Positions 39,045 through 50,110 of a stretch of 64,000 nucleotides of DNA are shown here, piece after piece (within the stretch, counting starts at the first letter, position 1; each line of letters opens with the position of its first letter). The stretch spans positions 1 through 64,000 of the forward strand of contig CATITK010000018.1 of assembly GCA_949545755.1 (NCBI GenBank). The letters are read 5' to 3'. The translations under genes and the position numbers were made by a program. Under the pieces are notes generated by a model. The model saw only the letters and a program-made list of their open reading frames with translations. It was not told where the DNA came from and did not search any database. The DNA is from Polaribacter sejongensis (GTDB lineage: Bacteria > Bacteroidota > Bacteroidia > Flavobacteriales > Flavobacteriaceae).

Positions 39045-41000
39045 ATGAACAAATCGTTATTTTTAGTATTCATCTCTCTAGTCACAAATACGTTGTTTTC
39101 ACAATCAAGTTTTAATAACGGTGGAAATGGAAGAGGTTTTAATAATATAAAAAATGATACACTCAATAATTCGGGTGAGATAAAGGTAACTCTATCTGGG
39201 AAAACAAAATATACAGATTATAAGGTTTTCTCCCATGAAAGAGATACTACCTATATTGACACAACCTTAACCATAGAAAAAGAATATAAATTTAACTACC
39301 TAAGGACTGACAATTTTGAGTTGCTAGCATTTCATAATCAAGGGCAAACTTTTAATAATTTAGGCTATAGCTTTAGCAATCTCAGTTTGTTTCCAGACAT
39401 TGGTTTTACTGCAAAACAATTTAGTTATTTAGATATTGATGAAATAAAGTATTTTGAAGTACCAACGACCACGACAGAAATAACCTATAGGACTGGACTA
39501 CAACAAGGGCAGGTTGTTGACGCTATTTTTACCTTGAATTTTTCAAGAAGATTAAATGTTTCACTTTCCTATAAAGGACTCCGTTCTCTAGGAGCGTATA
39601 GGAGATCTTTGGCAAGTCATGGAAACTTTAGAGGTACTTTTCAGTATAGAACAAAAGGAAATCAATATGAAATTCGTGGACATTTAACATCACAAGATTT
39701 CTTTAATGAAGAAAGTGGTGGACTACCACAAATTGAAATTGATAAGTTTCAGAGTGAAGACGAAAATTTTTCAACAAGAGGTAGGTTAGATGTAAATTTA
39801 ACAACTGCTGAAAATACGTTTGAAGGAAAAAGAACTTATTTAGAGCATAGTTATAAATTATTGGCGAGTAAGGACACCATCAACAAAAGAGATTTTAGCA
39901 ATTTAAAAGTTGGACATGTTTTTACGAATGAAACGAAATACTATTATTTTGCTCAAACAAGTTCTACACCTGATTTTTTTGGAATAGAAAATGCTACTGG
40001 GGCCATTGAAAATCAAGCAAAAAGTACGATTACAAATAACGAATTAAACCTAGAATTTAATTCCAAATATGTGCTTGGTCAGTTTAAAGCAAAAATAAAT
40101 AGTTCCAATTATTCATATGGTTACAATGCTGTTTTAAATAGTGCCAGTAATCTTCCTGAAATAAAATTTGAAGGGAGCGCAATTTCCATTGGAGCAGACT
40201 GGAATGCTAAAGTCAAGAATTTTCAATTAAATGCTACAGGTACCCTTACTCCAGGAGGTAGTAAGTTGTCTGGTAGTTTTTTAAAAGGGCAGGCGCTTTA
40301 TAAAAAAGACAGTCTTTTTGAAGTAAGAGGAAGTTTGCTAATTAGTTCTAAATCTCCAAATTTCAACACGCTCTTACACCAAAGTAAATATGATGACTAT
40401 AATTGGAACAATGATTTTAGGGACGTAAATACAAGAGACTTAGGTTTTTATTTTAGTTCTAAATGGATCAATGCTTCTCTTAATTATACGAACATAGACA
40501 ACTACACTTATTTTGATGAGAATAATTTGCCGCAACAATTTGCAAATCAAATTTCATATCTGAAAGTAAAAGTAAAAAGAGCGTTTACATTTTGGAAACT
40601 AGTTTTGGATAATACTATCATGTATCAAAATGTGAGTAGTGGGAGTTCTGTTTTTAGAGTTCCAGAAATTGTAACAAGAAATACATTGTATTATAAAGAC
40701 TATTGGTTTAAAGGAAAACCAATGTTGGTAAATATCGGTGCTACTTTTAATTATTTCACCAAATACAAACTGAATGCCTACAATCCTTTATTGGCGGAAT
40801 TTACACTGCAAAACACTCAGGAAATAGGTTTTCCTTCCGTAGATGTTTTCTTTAATGCACAGGTCAGGAGAACGCGTTTGTATTTTAAAATTGACAATGT
40901 AACTTCTAGCTTTTCCAAAAAAAATTATTTTTCAGCGCCTAATTATCCTTACAGAGATTTTACAATACGATTTGGTTTAGTTTGGAATTGGTTTATTTAG
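39045..41000 (+). CDS. putative porin, large outer-membrane beta-barrel
   Basis: Signal peptide, beta-barrel pattern, C-terminal IRFGLVWNWFI. Confidence 0.8.
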   Translation: MNKSLFLVFISLVTNTLFSQSSFNNGGNGRGFNNIKNDTLNNSGEIKVTLSGKTKYTDYKVFSHERDTTYIDTTLTIEKEYKFNYLRTDNFELLAFHNQGQTFNNLGYSFSNLSLFPDIGFTAKQFSYLDIDEIKYFEVPTTTTEITYRTGLQQGQVVDAIFTLNFSRRLNVSLSYKGLRSLGAYRRSLASHGNFRGTFQYRTKGNQYEIRGHLTSQDFFNEESGGLPQIEIDKFQSEDENFSTRGRLDVNLTTAENTFEGKRTYLEHSYKLLASKDTINKRDFSNLKVGHVFTNETKYYYFAQTSSTPDFFGIENATGAIENQAKSTITNNELNLEFNSKYVLGQFKAKINSSNYSYGYNAVLNSASNLPEIKFEGSAISIGADWNAKVKNFQLNATGTLTPGGSKLSGSFLKGQALYKKDSLFEVRGSLLISSKSPNFNTLLHQSKYDDYNWNNDFRDVNTRDLGFYFSSKWINASLNYTNIDNYTYFDENNLPQQFANQISYLKVKVKRAFTFWKLVLDNTIMYQNVSSGSSVFRVPEIVTRNTLYYKDYWFKGKPMLVNIGATFNYFTKYKLNAYNPLLAEFTLQNTQEIGFPSVDVFFNAQVRRTRLYFKIDNVTSSFSKKNYFSAPNYPYRDFTIRFGLVWNWFI

Positions 41001-41088
41001 TTCGATTTTTTAGCATTAATTCGTGCGTTGAAAAAGTTGACTGTTAAAAAATAATATTATATTTGAATACCTAATAATAAACCTCTCT

Positions 41089-42078
41089 TTGATCAAGTTG
41101 AACTATATTCAGTGTTGTTTGCTTTGTGTGTCTTTTTTTTCTTTTAAAAATTACTCACAAGAAACATTGCCTATTTATCAAGATTATTTGTCTGATAATG
41201 TATATTTAATTCACCCCTCAGCAGCTGGTATTGGTAATTCTAGTAAATTACGTATCACTGCAAGACAACAATGGGCTGGTGTAATAGATGCCCCTGCTTT
41301 ACAAACAATAAGTTTTCATACAAAAATTGGAGAGTATTCTAAAGCGGGCTATGGTCTTGTTTTGTATAATGATAAAAATGGATTTCATTCTCAGAAAGGA
41401 GTTCAAGGAGCCTATTCATATCATTTGCCTTTAAGTAATGGTCAGGTTTTTAAACAACTTTCTTTTGGTTTAGCATTTTCTTTTGTTCAAAACCAATCTG
41501 ATCAGAGATCTTTTTTTGAAAGTACAGGAAAAGTAAACCCAATTATTGAAAGTACGAGTTATTATAATGCAGATTTTAGTGTTGCATTTCACAGGGCTGG
41601 TTTTTCATCTTACTTCACAGTAAAAAATTTATTGCTCACCGCTAAAAACAACCTAAATATTCAAGAACCTTTAGATTTAAGAAATTATATTTTTTCTGCG
41701 GGTTACTTTTATGGAAAGAGTAGGTATATCCAGATAGAACCGTCTATACTGATTCAATTAAGAGAGAGTTCAGGGCAGAGAATAGCAGATTTTAATATCA
41801 AAGCATATAAAACTTTTTCAAAAGCTCAACTATGGGCAGCCTTATCTTATAGAAGAAGTTTCGATTCGAATGCGATCGATAACTCGAAGTTTATTTCTCC
41901 AATTATTGGTGTTAATTACGGAAATTATATATTTTCTTACACTTATTCAAAGCAAATGAATGAAATTGTTTTAACCAATTCAGGTTTCCATCAAATATCT
42001 CTTGGGATTAATTTATGGACTAGAAATCAAAGAGGAGCGGCGTGTCCTAACATTAATACTAAATTCGGAAGGTTCTAA
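41089..42078 (+). CDS. PorP/SprF family type IX secretion system membrane protein
   Basis: LPIYQDYLSDNVYLIHPSAAGIGNSSKLRITARQQWAGVIDAP; weak (non-ATG) start. Confidence 0.9.
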   Translation: MIKLNYIQCCLLCVSFFSFKNYSQETLPIYQDYLSDNVYLIHPSAAGIGNSSKLRITARQQWAGVIDAPALQTISFHTKIGEYSKAGYGLVLYNDKNGFHSQKGVQGAYSYHLPLSNGQVFKQLSFGLAFSFVQNQSDQRSFFESTGKVNPIIESTSYYNADFSVAFHRAGFSSYFTVKNLLLTAKNNLNIQEPLDLRNYIFSAGYFYGKSRYIQIEPSILIQLRESSGQRIADFNIKAYKTFSKAQLWAALSYRRSFDSNAIDNSKFISPIIGVNYGNYIFSYTYSKQMNEIVLTNSGFHQISLGINLWTRNQRGAACPNINTKFGRF

Positions 42079-42872
42079 AAATCTTTTTCTAAAACCGTTA
42101 TTTTTGTGTCTTTATTAGAAATTAACATTTCTAAGACAGTTTTGTCTTTATTGGTGTAAAATTGATGTGAACTATTGTTGTTAACTGCATGAATTAAATC
42201 ATGTTTTTCCAAAATAGTTTTAGTTTGTTTCGCAACAGCTTCACCAGAATCTATAATCTGAATTTTATTTCCTACAAGTTTTCTTATTTGTGGAATTAAA
42301 TACGGATAATGAGTACAACCTAAAACTAAACAGTCTACATTTTCTTTTGTTAAAGGAGTTATATAAGAAGAGAGTAATGTTGTCATTTCTTCAGAATATA
42401 ATTTTCCCTCCTCAATAAGTTCAACCAAGCCTTTCCCAATGATTTCTTTACGTATTATTTCTTGATTGATTGTATTTGATGTTTTCTCAAACAAGTCGCT
42501 ATTTAAGGTTCCCTTTGTGGCCAGAATACCTATGGTATTGGTTTGAGTTTTTAAAGCTGCGGGTTTAATTGCAGGTTCGATTCCTATAAATGGGACATCA
42601 TATTTCTCTCTTAAAATTTTAATAGCATTTGTTGTTGCAGTATTGCAAGCAACAACAATAGTTTTGCAATTCTGAGCTAATAAAAACTCGGTATTTTTAA
42701 TAGCTAAATCTATGATATTTTGCTTGCTTTTTTCGCCATAGGGGGCATTCTTACTATCTGATAAGTAAATTGTGTTTTCTAAAGGTAAAAGACTGTTTAT
42801 TGCGCTCCATATAGAAGTTCCTCCAATACCAGAATCGAAAATACCAATCGGAAATTTATTGAGTTGTTCCAT
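42075..42872 (-). CDS. murI: glutamate racemase
   Basis: IGIFDSGIGGTSIW, VACNTATTNAI, LVLGCTHYPYL. Confidence 0.97.
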   Translation of the reverse strand: MEQLNKFPIGIFDSGIGGTSIWSAINSLLPLENTIYLSDSKNAPYGEKSKQNIIDLAIKNTEFLLAQNCKTIVVACNTATTNAIKILREKYDVPFIGIEPAIKPAALKTQTNTIGILATKGTLNSDLFEKTSNTINQEIIRKEIIGKGLVELIEEGKLYSEEMTTLLSSYITPLTKENVDCLVLGCTHYPYLIPQIRKLVGNKIQIIDSGEAVAKQTKTILEKHDLIHAVNNNSSHQFYTNKDKTVLEMLISNKDTKITVLEKDF

Positions 42873-42889
42873 CTCCTGTAAAAATAAAA

Positions 42890-42916
42890 AAAACCTACTG
42901 AATTTCAGTAGGTTTT
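42890..42916 (-). terminator. intrinsic terminator of the OmpH gene
   Basis: AAAACCTACTGAA/TTCAGTAGGTTTT hairpin between murI and ompH. Confidence 0.85.
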
Positions 42917-42939
42917 AGTTTATAATGTTAGGAGTCTTA

Positions 42940-43458
42940 TTAAAATCCTAATTTAGTTTTAACAGCACCAAATAAGTCTTCCCCTTTTTGAACTAATAAA
43001 CCTTTTCCTACAGAAGCATCTAATACGTATAAAACGCTTTTTGAAGCAGCTACCTCTTCAATAGCTTTTTGTGCCTTTTCAATAATTGGTTGTAAACCAT
43101 CATTTTGTCTTTTTTGCATGTCTTGGTATGCAAATTTTCTTGCTTGCTCTATTTTAGCAGCTTCTTGCTGAAGTTCTTGAACTCTTTTATCATTCGTTTC
43201 ATTTGTCTGAGTTTTTGACTCAGCCACGTATTTTTGTCTTGTAGCTTCAATGGTCTTTTCCATTCCTGAAATTTCGTCTTGGTAAGTTTTACCTAGCTTT
43301 TCCATTTCTAATTTTAATGTTTGAGTTTCAGGCATTTCTGCTATTAACTTTTCAAAGTTTACATGACCTACTTTTTGAGCATTTGTCATACTAACGAATC
43401 CTAAAGTAAATACAGCGATTAATAGTAAGTTTTTAAAATTTTTCATTCTTGTTTTCAT
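42940..43458 (-). CDS. OmpH/Skp family periplasmic chaperone
   Basis: Signal peptide, KVGHVNFEKLIAEMPETQTLKLEMEKLGKTYQDEI, coiled coil. Confidence 0.92.
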   Translation of the reverse strand: MKTRMKNFKNLLLIAVFTLGFVSMTNAQKVGHVNFEKLIAEMPETQTLKLEMEKLGKTYQDEISGMEKTIEATRQKYVAESKTQTNETNDKRVQELQQEAAKIEQARKFAYQDMQKRQNDGLQPIIEKAQKAIEEVAASKSVLYVLDASVGKGLLVQKGEDLFGAVKTKLGF

Positions 43459-44271
43459 TTAATTGTTATTATTCTTGTCTTTTATTTGTTGTTCTTTTTT
43501 CTTGCTCAGTGCTTCTTTTTTATCTCGTAGGAGTTTTCTTTTTTCTTCTCGTTGTTTTAATAGTGTTTCTCTTTTTTCTGCTATTAATTTCTTTTTTGCT
43601 TCAAGAGCTGCAATTTTTTTTGCTTTTGAATCTGCTATTTTCGCGGCTTTCGCATCTTCTCTCTTTGTAATAATTTCTTGTTGCTCACTTGTTAATTCTT
43701 TTTTAGGAGCAACTCTTTTCTTATTTCTTTTTTTATTTTTTTCATCAACTAATCGGGTGCGATCTATTGTTGATAATATAAGATCGCTAATATCGTATTT
43801 TTTATTTGAATATAGCATCACCAAATCACTAGACTTGTCAAAAACAAAATCATATTTTTTTCTTTTAGAAATACTTTGAATTGCATTGTAAATCTGATCC
43901 TGAATTGGTTTAACCAATTCCTTTCTTATTGCAAACATATCACCTTTTGGTCCAAAATATAAGGATTCAAGTCTTCTTAATTCTATTTGTTTTATGCTTA
44001 TTTCTTCTTCTTTTTCTTCTATCAAGTCTTTTATTAGGATCGCTTTTTCGTTTGCTAAATCTGTTTTTAACACTTCAATATGTCTTGCTTGATCATCTAA
44101 TTTCTTTCTCCATTTTACAATTTTCGCATTAAGAGTATTCTGTGCTTCAAGATATTCAGGAACATTTTCTAAAATGTATTCCATATCAATATAAGCAATT
44201 GTTTGATTTCTTTGCGACCAAGTAAAACTTACACCTAATGTAAGAACGATTAGTAAAAATATTTTTTTCAT
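43459..44271 (-). CDS. OmpH/Skp family protein, longer paralogue with Lys/Glu-rich tail
   Basis: IAYIDMEYILENVPEYLEAQNTLNAKIVKWRKKLD; ATG at 44271 preferred over ORF start 44319. Confidence 0.9.
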   Translation of the reverse strand: MKKIFLLIVLTLGVSFTWSQRNQTIAYIDMEYILENVPEYLEAQNTLNAKIVKWRKKLDDQARHIEVLKTDLANEKAILIKDLIEEKEEEISIKQIELRRLESLYFGPKGDMFAIRKELVKPIQDQIYNAIQSISKRKKYDFVFDKSSDLVMLYSNKKYDISDLILSTIDRTRLVDEKNKKRNKKRVAPKKELTSEQQEIITKREDAKAAKIADSKAKKIAALEAKKKLIAEKRETLLKQREEKRKLLRDKKEALSKKKEQQIKDKNNNN

Positions 44272-44334
44272 TTCAATAGAGTATTTAGAAAAATCGTGCC
44301 AAAAAAATCTACGCATCACAAATGTACAGTTTTC

Positions 44335-46893
44335 TTAGAATTGTCTTCCAATAATAAAATGTGTTTGCCAACCAGATTTTTCAATTCCTCCTGGTAAAGG
44401 ATCAAAGCCATGAGCAAAATCGATTCCCAACAGACCAAAAGCTGGCATAAATATTCTTACACCTAATCCAGCTGAACGTTTTAAAGTAAACGGATTATAT
44501 TCCTCAAAATTATCATAGGAATTACCTGCTTCTAAAAATCCAAGTGTATAAATGGATGCAGAGGGCGCGTCTGTGATAGAAAAACGTAATTCTAACTGAA
44601 ATTTATTATAAATAGAACCTCCACTAATAGAAGATAATCTGTTGTTTTCATACCCTCTCAAACCAACAGTTTCTCTACCATCTAATTGGAATTGTGCGAT
44701 TCCATCACCTCCAACAAAATACCTTTCAAAAGGAGATAATCCTACTTCAGCGTTATAGTAACCTAGATACCCCACTTCAGCATTGGTCATCAAGACTAAT
44801 TTATCCGTAAAAGAAGTGTACCATTTTCCTTTAAAATTAAATTTATAATATTCTAACCATTTATATTTTTCTGCAAAAAAGTCATTTTCTTCACTACTTG
44901 GTAAGTCACTTGGTTCCGTATAGTCTTTTCCATTTACAAGCGAATAGGGGAAAGTAGCTTTAATACCTATTGAAAATTCAGAACCATAAGTTGGAAAAAT
45001 TAAACTTGGCCCAGCAGAACTTCTAGAAATAGAGGCATTATAAGACAGGTTGTTAAGAGTTCCTCTGCTTAAGATAGCATCTCCTACTCTAAAACCATAA
45101 TCTTTTAATTTAAAACTTTGATATGCAATAGTTTGAGTTAATTGAAAATAATCATCGGGCCATTTCAAACGTTGACCAAGACCAACAGAAGCTCCAATAA
45201 TCCCTAAACTTCTACTTTTATCTACATCAAAATTTGTTGTTTGATTTAACTGGTATTGGGTAGAAGAATAGATAGAGATAGATAATGATTTTGGCTTTTT
45301 GCCTCCCAACCATGGCTCCGTAAACGAAAAGCTGTAGGTGCTATACGTTCTACTGGTTTGTAACCTTAGTGCTAATTTCTGTCCATCTCCAGCTGGTAGA
45401 GGCTTGTATGCTTCTTTATTGAAGATGTTATTGATAGAAAAGTTGTTAAAAGACAGGCCTAAAGTTCCTATAAATGAACCACCACCATAACCACCTTGCA
45501 ATTCTATTTGACTTCCTCCTTTTTCTATGACAGTAAAATCGATGTCTGCCGTTTTATTTTGATAATCTGGAACAACATCTGGAGTAACGTTTGTATCAAA
45601 GAAACCTAATTGCCCAATTTCTCTAATAGATCTAATAATGGCACTTCTACTAAATAAGTCTCCTGGTTTTACACGCAATTCTCTATATAAAACATGATCA
45701 TTCGTTTTATCATTTCCAGAAACAGTGACTTTTCTAATGCGCGCTTTTTCATCTTCACGAATCCTAATCTCTACAGTAATAGAATCGTTTTTTACTCTTG
45801 TTTCAATTGCATCAACCGAAGAAAATAAAAATCCGTTATCTTGGTAAAGTGTAGATATATCCTGAGAAGTAGGACTTCCGTCCCCTTTGACTCTTTCTTT
45901 TAAAACAGCACCATTGTAAACATCTCCTTTTTCAATTTTTAAATATTTTTGAAGTTGTTCATCCGTATATTCTTTATTTCCAACAAATAATATTTCAGCA
46001 AATTTGTATTGTCTTCCTTCTTCTATATCTAAATTAATATTGATAGTATTATCATCATTCCAAGTAATTTTATCACTAAGAATTCGTGCGTCTCTGTATC
46101 CAAGCCTGCTATATTTATCTAAAATACTCTCTAAATCTTCTTGATATTCTTCTTCAATGTATTTTGATCCTTTCCAAAAACGTCCTAAGAACTTTTCCTT
46201 AGTGTTTTTCATTGCTTTTCTAAGTTTCTTCCCAGAAAGAGCTTTACTCCCTTTAAAAATGATGTCTTTAACTTTAACTTTATGACCTTTATCTATAAAG
46301 ATAGCCATATTAACCGTATTAATGTCGGATGTATCTTTTCGAATATCTAAATTAACTTTTGTTTTAAGGAAACCTTTATCTGTATATTTTTTTGTAAAAT
46401 AGTTTTTAGACGTGACAATAAGGTTGTCTGTAACCATTGCACCTTGCTTTAATTCTGCATCTTTTATAAGCTCTTTTGCTTTTCCTTTTTTTACTCCTTT
46501 AATTTTTACGAAATTTAATTGAGGCAATTCATCTACCTCAAATTCAAGATACACGGTTTCTCCGTCTAATTTTAAAAAGTAAACATCGACATTGCTAAAT
46601 TGCTTACTTTCATATAGTTTTTTTATAGCACTTGTTAGTTTATCTCCTGGGAGTTTTATTGCTTGCCCGTTTTTTAACCCAGAAAAAATGCGAACAGTTT
46701 CTTCGCTAAACTTTTTTAAACCAGTAACACTTATGCCTCCTAAAAGGTATTCTTTCCCTTTTTCAAAGGCAGTGTTTTTGATGGCAGTAGTATCCTTTTT
46801 AACTATTGATAAACTGTCTTTTTTTATTTGTGCATTTGCACTAAAACTAAAAAATAATGCTGTTAACATTATTGTTGCAGAAAATAATTTCAT
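44335..46893 (-). CDS. bamA: outer membrane protein assembly factor BamA
   Basis: Multiple POTRA repeats, C-terminal barrel (PAFGLLGIDFAHGFD...HFIIGRQF); ATG at 46893 preferred over 46932. Confidence 0.96.
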   Translation of the reverse strand: MKLFSATIMLTALFFSFSANAQIKKDSLSIVKKDTTAIKNTAFEKGKEYLLGGISVTGLKKFSEETVRIFSGLKNGQAIKLPGDKLTSAIKKLYESKQFSNVDVYFLKLDGETVYLEFEVDELPQLNFVKIKGVKKGKAKELIKDAELKQGAMVTDNLIVTSKNYFTKKYTDKGFLKTKVNLDIRKDTSDINTVNMAIFIDKGHKVKVKDIIFKGSKALSGKKLRKAMKNTKEKFLGRFWKGSKYIEEEYQEDLESILDKYSRLGYRDARILSDKITWNDDNTININLDIEEGRQYKFAEILFVGNKEYTDEQLQKYLKIEKGDVYNGAVLKERVKGDGSPTSQDISTLYQDNGFLFSSVDAIETRVKNDSITVEIRIREDEKARIRKVTVSGNDKTNDHVLYRELRVKPGDLFSRSAIIRSIREIGQLGFFDTNVTPDVVPDYQNKTADIDFTVIEKGGSQIELQGGYGGGSFIGTLGLSFNNFSINNIFNKEAYKPLPAGDGQKLALRLQTSRTYSTYSFSFTEPWLGGKKPKSLSISIYSSTQYQLNQTTNFDVDKSRSLGIIGASVGLGQRLKWPDDYFQLTQTIAYQSFKLKDYGFRVGDAILSRGTLNNLSYNASISRSSAGPSLIFPTYGSEFSIGIKATFPYSLVNGKDYTEPSDLPSSEENDFFAEKYKWLEYYKFNFKGKWYTSFTDKLVLMTNAEVGYLGYYNAEVGLSPFERYFVGGDGIAQFQLDGRETVGLRGYENNRLSSISGGSIYNKFQLELRFSITDAPSASIYTLGFLEAGNSYDNFEEYNPFTLKRSAGLGVRIFMPAFGLLGIDFAHGFDPLPGGIEKSGWQTHFIIGRQF

Positions 46894-46900
46894 AAAAAAA

Positions 46901-47644
46901 TTACTTTGTAATTTGTTCGCTTGTCTTTCCAAATCTTCGTTCTCTATTCTGGTAGTCTATAATTGCATCATAAAAATGCGTTTCTCTAAAATCTGGCCAA
47001 AGTACATTTGTGAAATATAATTCAGCATACGCCATCTGCCATAATAAGAAATTACTAAGGCGTTTTTCTCCACTAGTTCTTATCATTAAGTCAACGTCGG
47101 GCAAATTAAACGTATATAAATGGTTATTTATAGTATTTTCATTAATTTCTTCTAATTTTAGCTCTTTATTAACAACTTTTTTAGATATGTTTTTAATAGC
47201 GTTAACAATTTCTTCTCTTGAGCCATAACTTAACGCTAAAGTTAAAACAATATTTGTATTATTTTTTGTTTCCAAAATAACGTCTGTTAAAATATTTTGC
47301 GCTTTTTTAGGAAGGCTATCAATTAAACCAATAGCATTTATTCGTATACCATTTTTCATGAATTCTGGTAATTCTTTTTTTAAAGAATTAATAAGCAAAC
47401 TCATTAAAGCATCTACTTCAAGTTTTGGTCGATTCCAGTTTTCTGTAGAAAAGGCATATAAGGTAATTGCTGCTATCTTTATTTCTGCAGCTGCTCGCAC
47501 AGTTTCTCTTACCGCGGTTAATGCATTTCTATGTCCAAAAATCCTATTCATACCTTTACCTTTTGCCCAACGTCCATTACCATCCATAATAATGGCAACG
47601 TGTTTTGGAGTTTTATGTAAATTAATTTGTAGTTTTTTTTCCAT
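46901..47644 (-). CDS. uppS: isoprenyl transferase (undecaprenyl diphosphate synthase)
   Basis: HVAIIMDGNGRWAKGKGMNRIFGHRNA, YAFSTENWNRP, DLMIRTSGEKRLSNFLLWQMAYAEL. Confidence 0.97.
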   Translation of the reverse strand: MEKKLQINLHKTPKHVAIIMDGNGRWAKGKGMNRIFGHRNALTAVRETVRAAAEIKIAAITLYAFSTENWNRPKLEVDALMSLLINSLKKELPEFMKNGIRINAIGLIDSLPKKAQNILTDVILETKNNTNIVLTLALSYGSREEIVNAIKNISKKVVNKELKLEEINENTINNHLYTFNLPDVDLMIRTSGEKRLSNFLLWQMAYAELYFTNVLWPDFRETHFYDAIIDYQNRERRFGKTSEQITK

Positions 47645-47647
47645 TTT

Positions 47648-48367
47648 TTATATTCCTCTTGAATAACACGCGGGTCTTCCAAAAGTGTAAATTAGAGAAA
47701 AACCGGTAAACATATACCAGTCATTTCCTGTTCCTTCTATTGTTATACTTGGTGTTTTACGTGTGGTAAAATCTAAATCATCTTCTAAAGTATATCTAAA
47801 TTTTGCTTCAATTGCAAACGCTAAAGTACCATATAATTTAGACTTATATCCAATACCAAAAGGAATAGCGTAAGAAGTTTTATTTCCGTAGACAATTTCG
47901 TCTGTAGTTTTATGAGATTTTACGTTTGTGTAGTTAAAACCAACCAATTCTAATAAGAGATAGGGTGTCCATGTATTATCAAATGAAGATAAATCATATT
48001 CTAGAAAATTATATTCTAAACCGATAGCTAATTCATTGATGATATTTGAAAAACGAAGTGCGCCATTTTTTCGTTCTTTCCGATAGGCAGTTTTTGCGTC
48101 TAAATCATTTCCTGAAATAGGTAAGAAGCTATAGGTCGCTCTCAATGCAATTCTAGGATTTTGATTGTATTTATAAAACACCGCTCCCGCTGCTTTATTT
48201 GGATGAATATAGCTGCTTCTACCCACATCACCAACATAGTTTGTACCTCCCAGAGAGAAACCTACTTCATGAACTTGTCCCAAGAATATTGAGCTACAAC
48301 TTACAAACACCAAAAAGAGAATACGTTTCTTCATTTTTAAAATAGGAAGCAAATATAGAAATTTCAA
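47648..48367 (-). CDS. DUF6089 family outer-membrane-like protein
   Basis: Signal peptide, VHEVGFSLGGTNYVGDVG; conserved position beside uppS/bamA. Confidence 0.75.
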   Translation of the reverse strand: MKFLYLLPILKMKKRILFLVFVSCSSIFLGQVHEVGFSLGGTNYVGDVGRSSYIHPNKAAGAVFYKYNQNPRIALRATYSFLPISGNDLDAKTAYRKERKNGALRFSNIINELAIGLEYNFLEYDLSSFDNTWTPYLLLELVGFNYTNVKSHKTTDEIVYGNKTSYAIPFGIGYKSKLYGTLAFAIEAKFRYTLEDDLDFTTRKTPSITIEGTGNDWYMFTGFSLIYTFGRPACYSRGI

Positions 48368-48445
48368 ATTGCTTTGTAAAGTTAATATTCCGTCTTTTTG
48401 AATAACAACTTTTAGTATGAAATATTGTGGGAAACACTTTAAAAT

Positions 48446-49336
48446 TTATTTATTTCGAATGTCTTCCCCCCACAATAGTTTGCTTCTCAAAGTTTTTAAA
48501 AATGATTGATTTTTTGGTAAAATACTTTTAATTGTAAAGGCTGTTTTTTCAATGAAAATTTTCGTGTCTTTTGGCACGGTTGTTACTCTGGAGTCTAAAG
48601 AAATTAAATAACTTTTTTCTCTAGAATCTACTTCCAGTTCTATTTTTGTTTCATCTGAAATTACCATGGGTCTTGCGTTTAAATTATGAGGCGCAATAGG
48701 AGTCATAACAATGTTTTTAGAATCGGGTAAAATAACGGGTCCATTACAGCTTAAGGAATATCCTGTTGAGCCTGTTGGGGTAGATATAATCAAACCATCT
48801 GCCCAATAATTAGTGAGGTATTCGCCGTTTAAATTGGTTCTTACACCAATCATAGATGTGGTATTTTTCTTTGCAATTGTAATTTCATTCAGCGCAAAGT
48901 TAAGTTCAGAAAAATCTGGAGTTTTTGGGGATGTTCTTATAGATAAAAGTGTTCTTTCTTGTATTGTAAATTCACCTTTAACAACCAATGCAATACTTTC
49001 TTCTATGGCATCTTTATTTACAATAGCTAAAAATCCTAATCGACCTGTATTTATTCCTAAAATAGGAATATCTAAATCTCTAATATGCGTTGCAGAGCGC
49101 AAAAATGTTCCGTCTCCACCAATAGTAAACATAATGTCAAAAGAGCTGTCTAAATCATTAAAACTAATAAACGATTTATAGGTATCTTCTAAAACTTTAT
49201 ATTTTAATAAAAGAGTATAAAATTTATTTTCGATGTAAAAATCAATCTTATTTTCTTCTAAAACTTTTAATAAACTTTTAATTTCCTTTTCTGATGAAAT
49301 GGCATATGATTGACCGTAAATTGCTGCTTTTTTCAA
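48446..49336 (-). CDS. nadK: NAD kinase
   Basis: FTIGGDGTFLRSATHI, GINTGRLGFLA, GLIISTPTGSTGYSLSCNGPVI. Confidence 0.97.
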   Translation of the reverse strand: MKKAAIYGQSYAISSEKEIKSLLKVLEENKIDFYIENKFYTLLLKYKVLEDTYKSFISFNDLDSSFDIMFTIGGDGTFLRSATHIRDLDIPILGINTGRLGFLAIVNKDAIEESIALVVKGEFTIQERTLLSIRTSPKTPDFSELNFALNEITIAKKNTTSMIGVRTNLNGEYLTNYWADGLIISTPTGSTGYSLSCNGPVILPDSKNIVMTPIAPHNLNARPMVISDETKIELEVDSREKSYLISLDSRVTTVPKDTKIFIEKTAFTIKSILPKNQSFLKTLRSKLLWGEDIRNK

Positions 49337-49369
49337 TATATAATGTTTTACTTAAAACCTGTTAAAGGC

Positions 49370-50029
49370 TTACATTTCTAAATATTTCTGTAAATATTCA
49401 GATCTATTTTTTAAATCTTCCAAATAAATATCATTCTCATGCATAGATATAATTTTATAATCATATCTTCTAAAAGTTTGCATGATTTCGTTTATTTCAT
49501 TCGAAATTACTTTTAAGGTTATTTGAATACTATCTGACTTTTTTTCGGAGACATAAAGCCCTAATAACTTTCCTCCATTAGATTCTATAATTTGAGCTAC
49601 TTCACTCATAGAATAATCCGTTCTTATTTTTTCTATAATTAAAGTTTCACTTTCTTCAATCATAAAAGGACTTGTGGAAAAAACATCTAGAATGTCACTC
49701 AAATCAAAATAGCCAATATACTCTTTGAAATCATTTAAAACAGGAATGATATTGGTGTCATTATCAGCAAAAATTTTTAATAACTCTAAAACAGTTGCTT
49801 TTTTATCAGCAAAAAAAGAATTTAATAAATGGGAATAGCTCCCCAATACATCTTCTTTATTCTCGATGGTTTGAATATCAGCTTCCGCAATTGAACCAAT
49901 TAATTTAGTGTTTTCTATTACTGGAAAATGTGTTATAGGGTAATTATTAAATACCTTTTGAGCATTTTTTACAGAGTCTTTTAAGCGAAGTGGTTTTATT
50001 TCTTCTAAGATGTAATTATTCATATTCAT
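49370..50029 (-). CDS. CBS domain-containing protein
   Basis: Paired CBS-like repeats; conserved neighbour of nadK and pdxJ. Confidence 0.85.
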   Translation of the reverse strand: MNMNNYILEEIKPLRLKDSVKNAQKVFNNYPITHFPVIENTKLIGSIAEADIQTIENKEDVLGSYSHLLNSFFADKKATVLELLKIFADNDTNIIPVLNDFKEYIGYFDLSDILDVFSTSPFMIEESETLIIEKIRTDYSMSEVAQIIESNGGKLLGLYVSEKKSDSIQITLKVISNEINEIMQTFRRYDYKIISMHENDIYLEDLKNRSEYLQKYLEM

Positions 50030-50110
50030 GCTTTACGAATATAGGATAAAATGATTTAATAAATTATATTTGTAGCTTAATTTCAGCTTAAAAGTATTAA
50101 AAAAAAATAA

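Noticed and set aside
43449-44132. Plus-strand hydrophobic/Ser-Phe-rich ORFs opposite OmpH paralogue
   Set aside because: Reverse complement of a Lys/Glu-rich coiled-coil tail; artefact of composition.
46592-47020. 142-aa plus-strand ORF overlapping bamA and uppS
   Set aside because: Antisense to two confidently assigned genes; no recognisable family.
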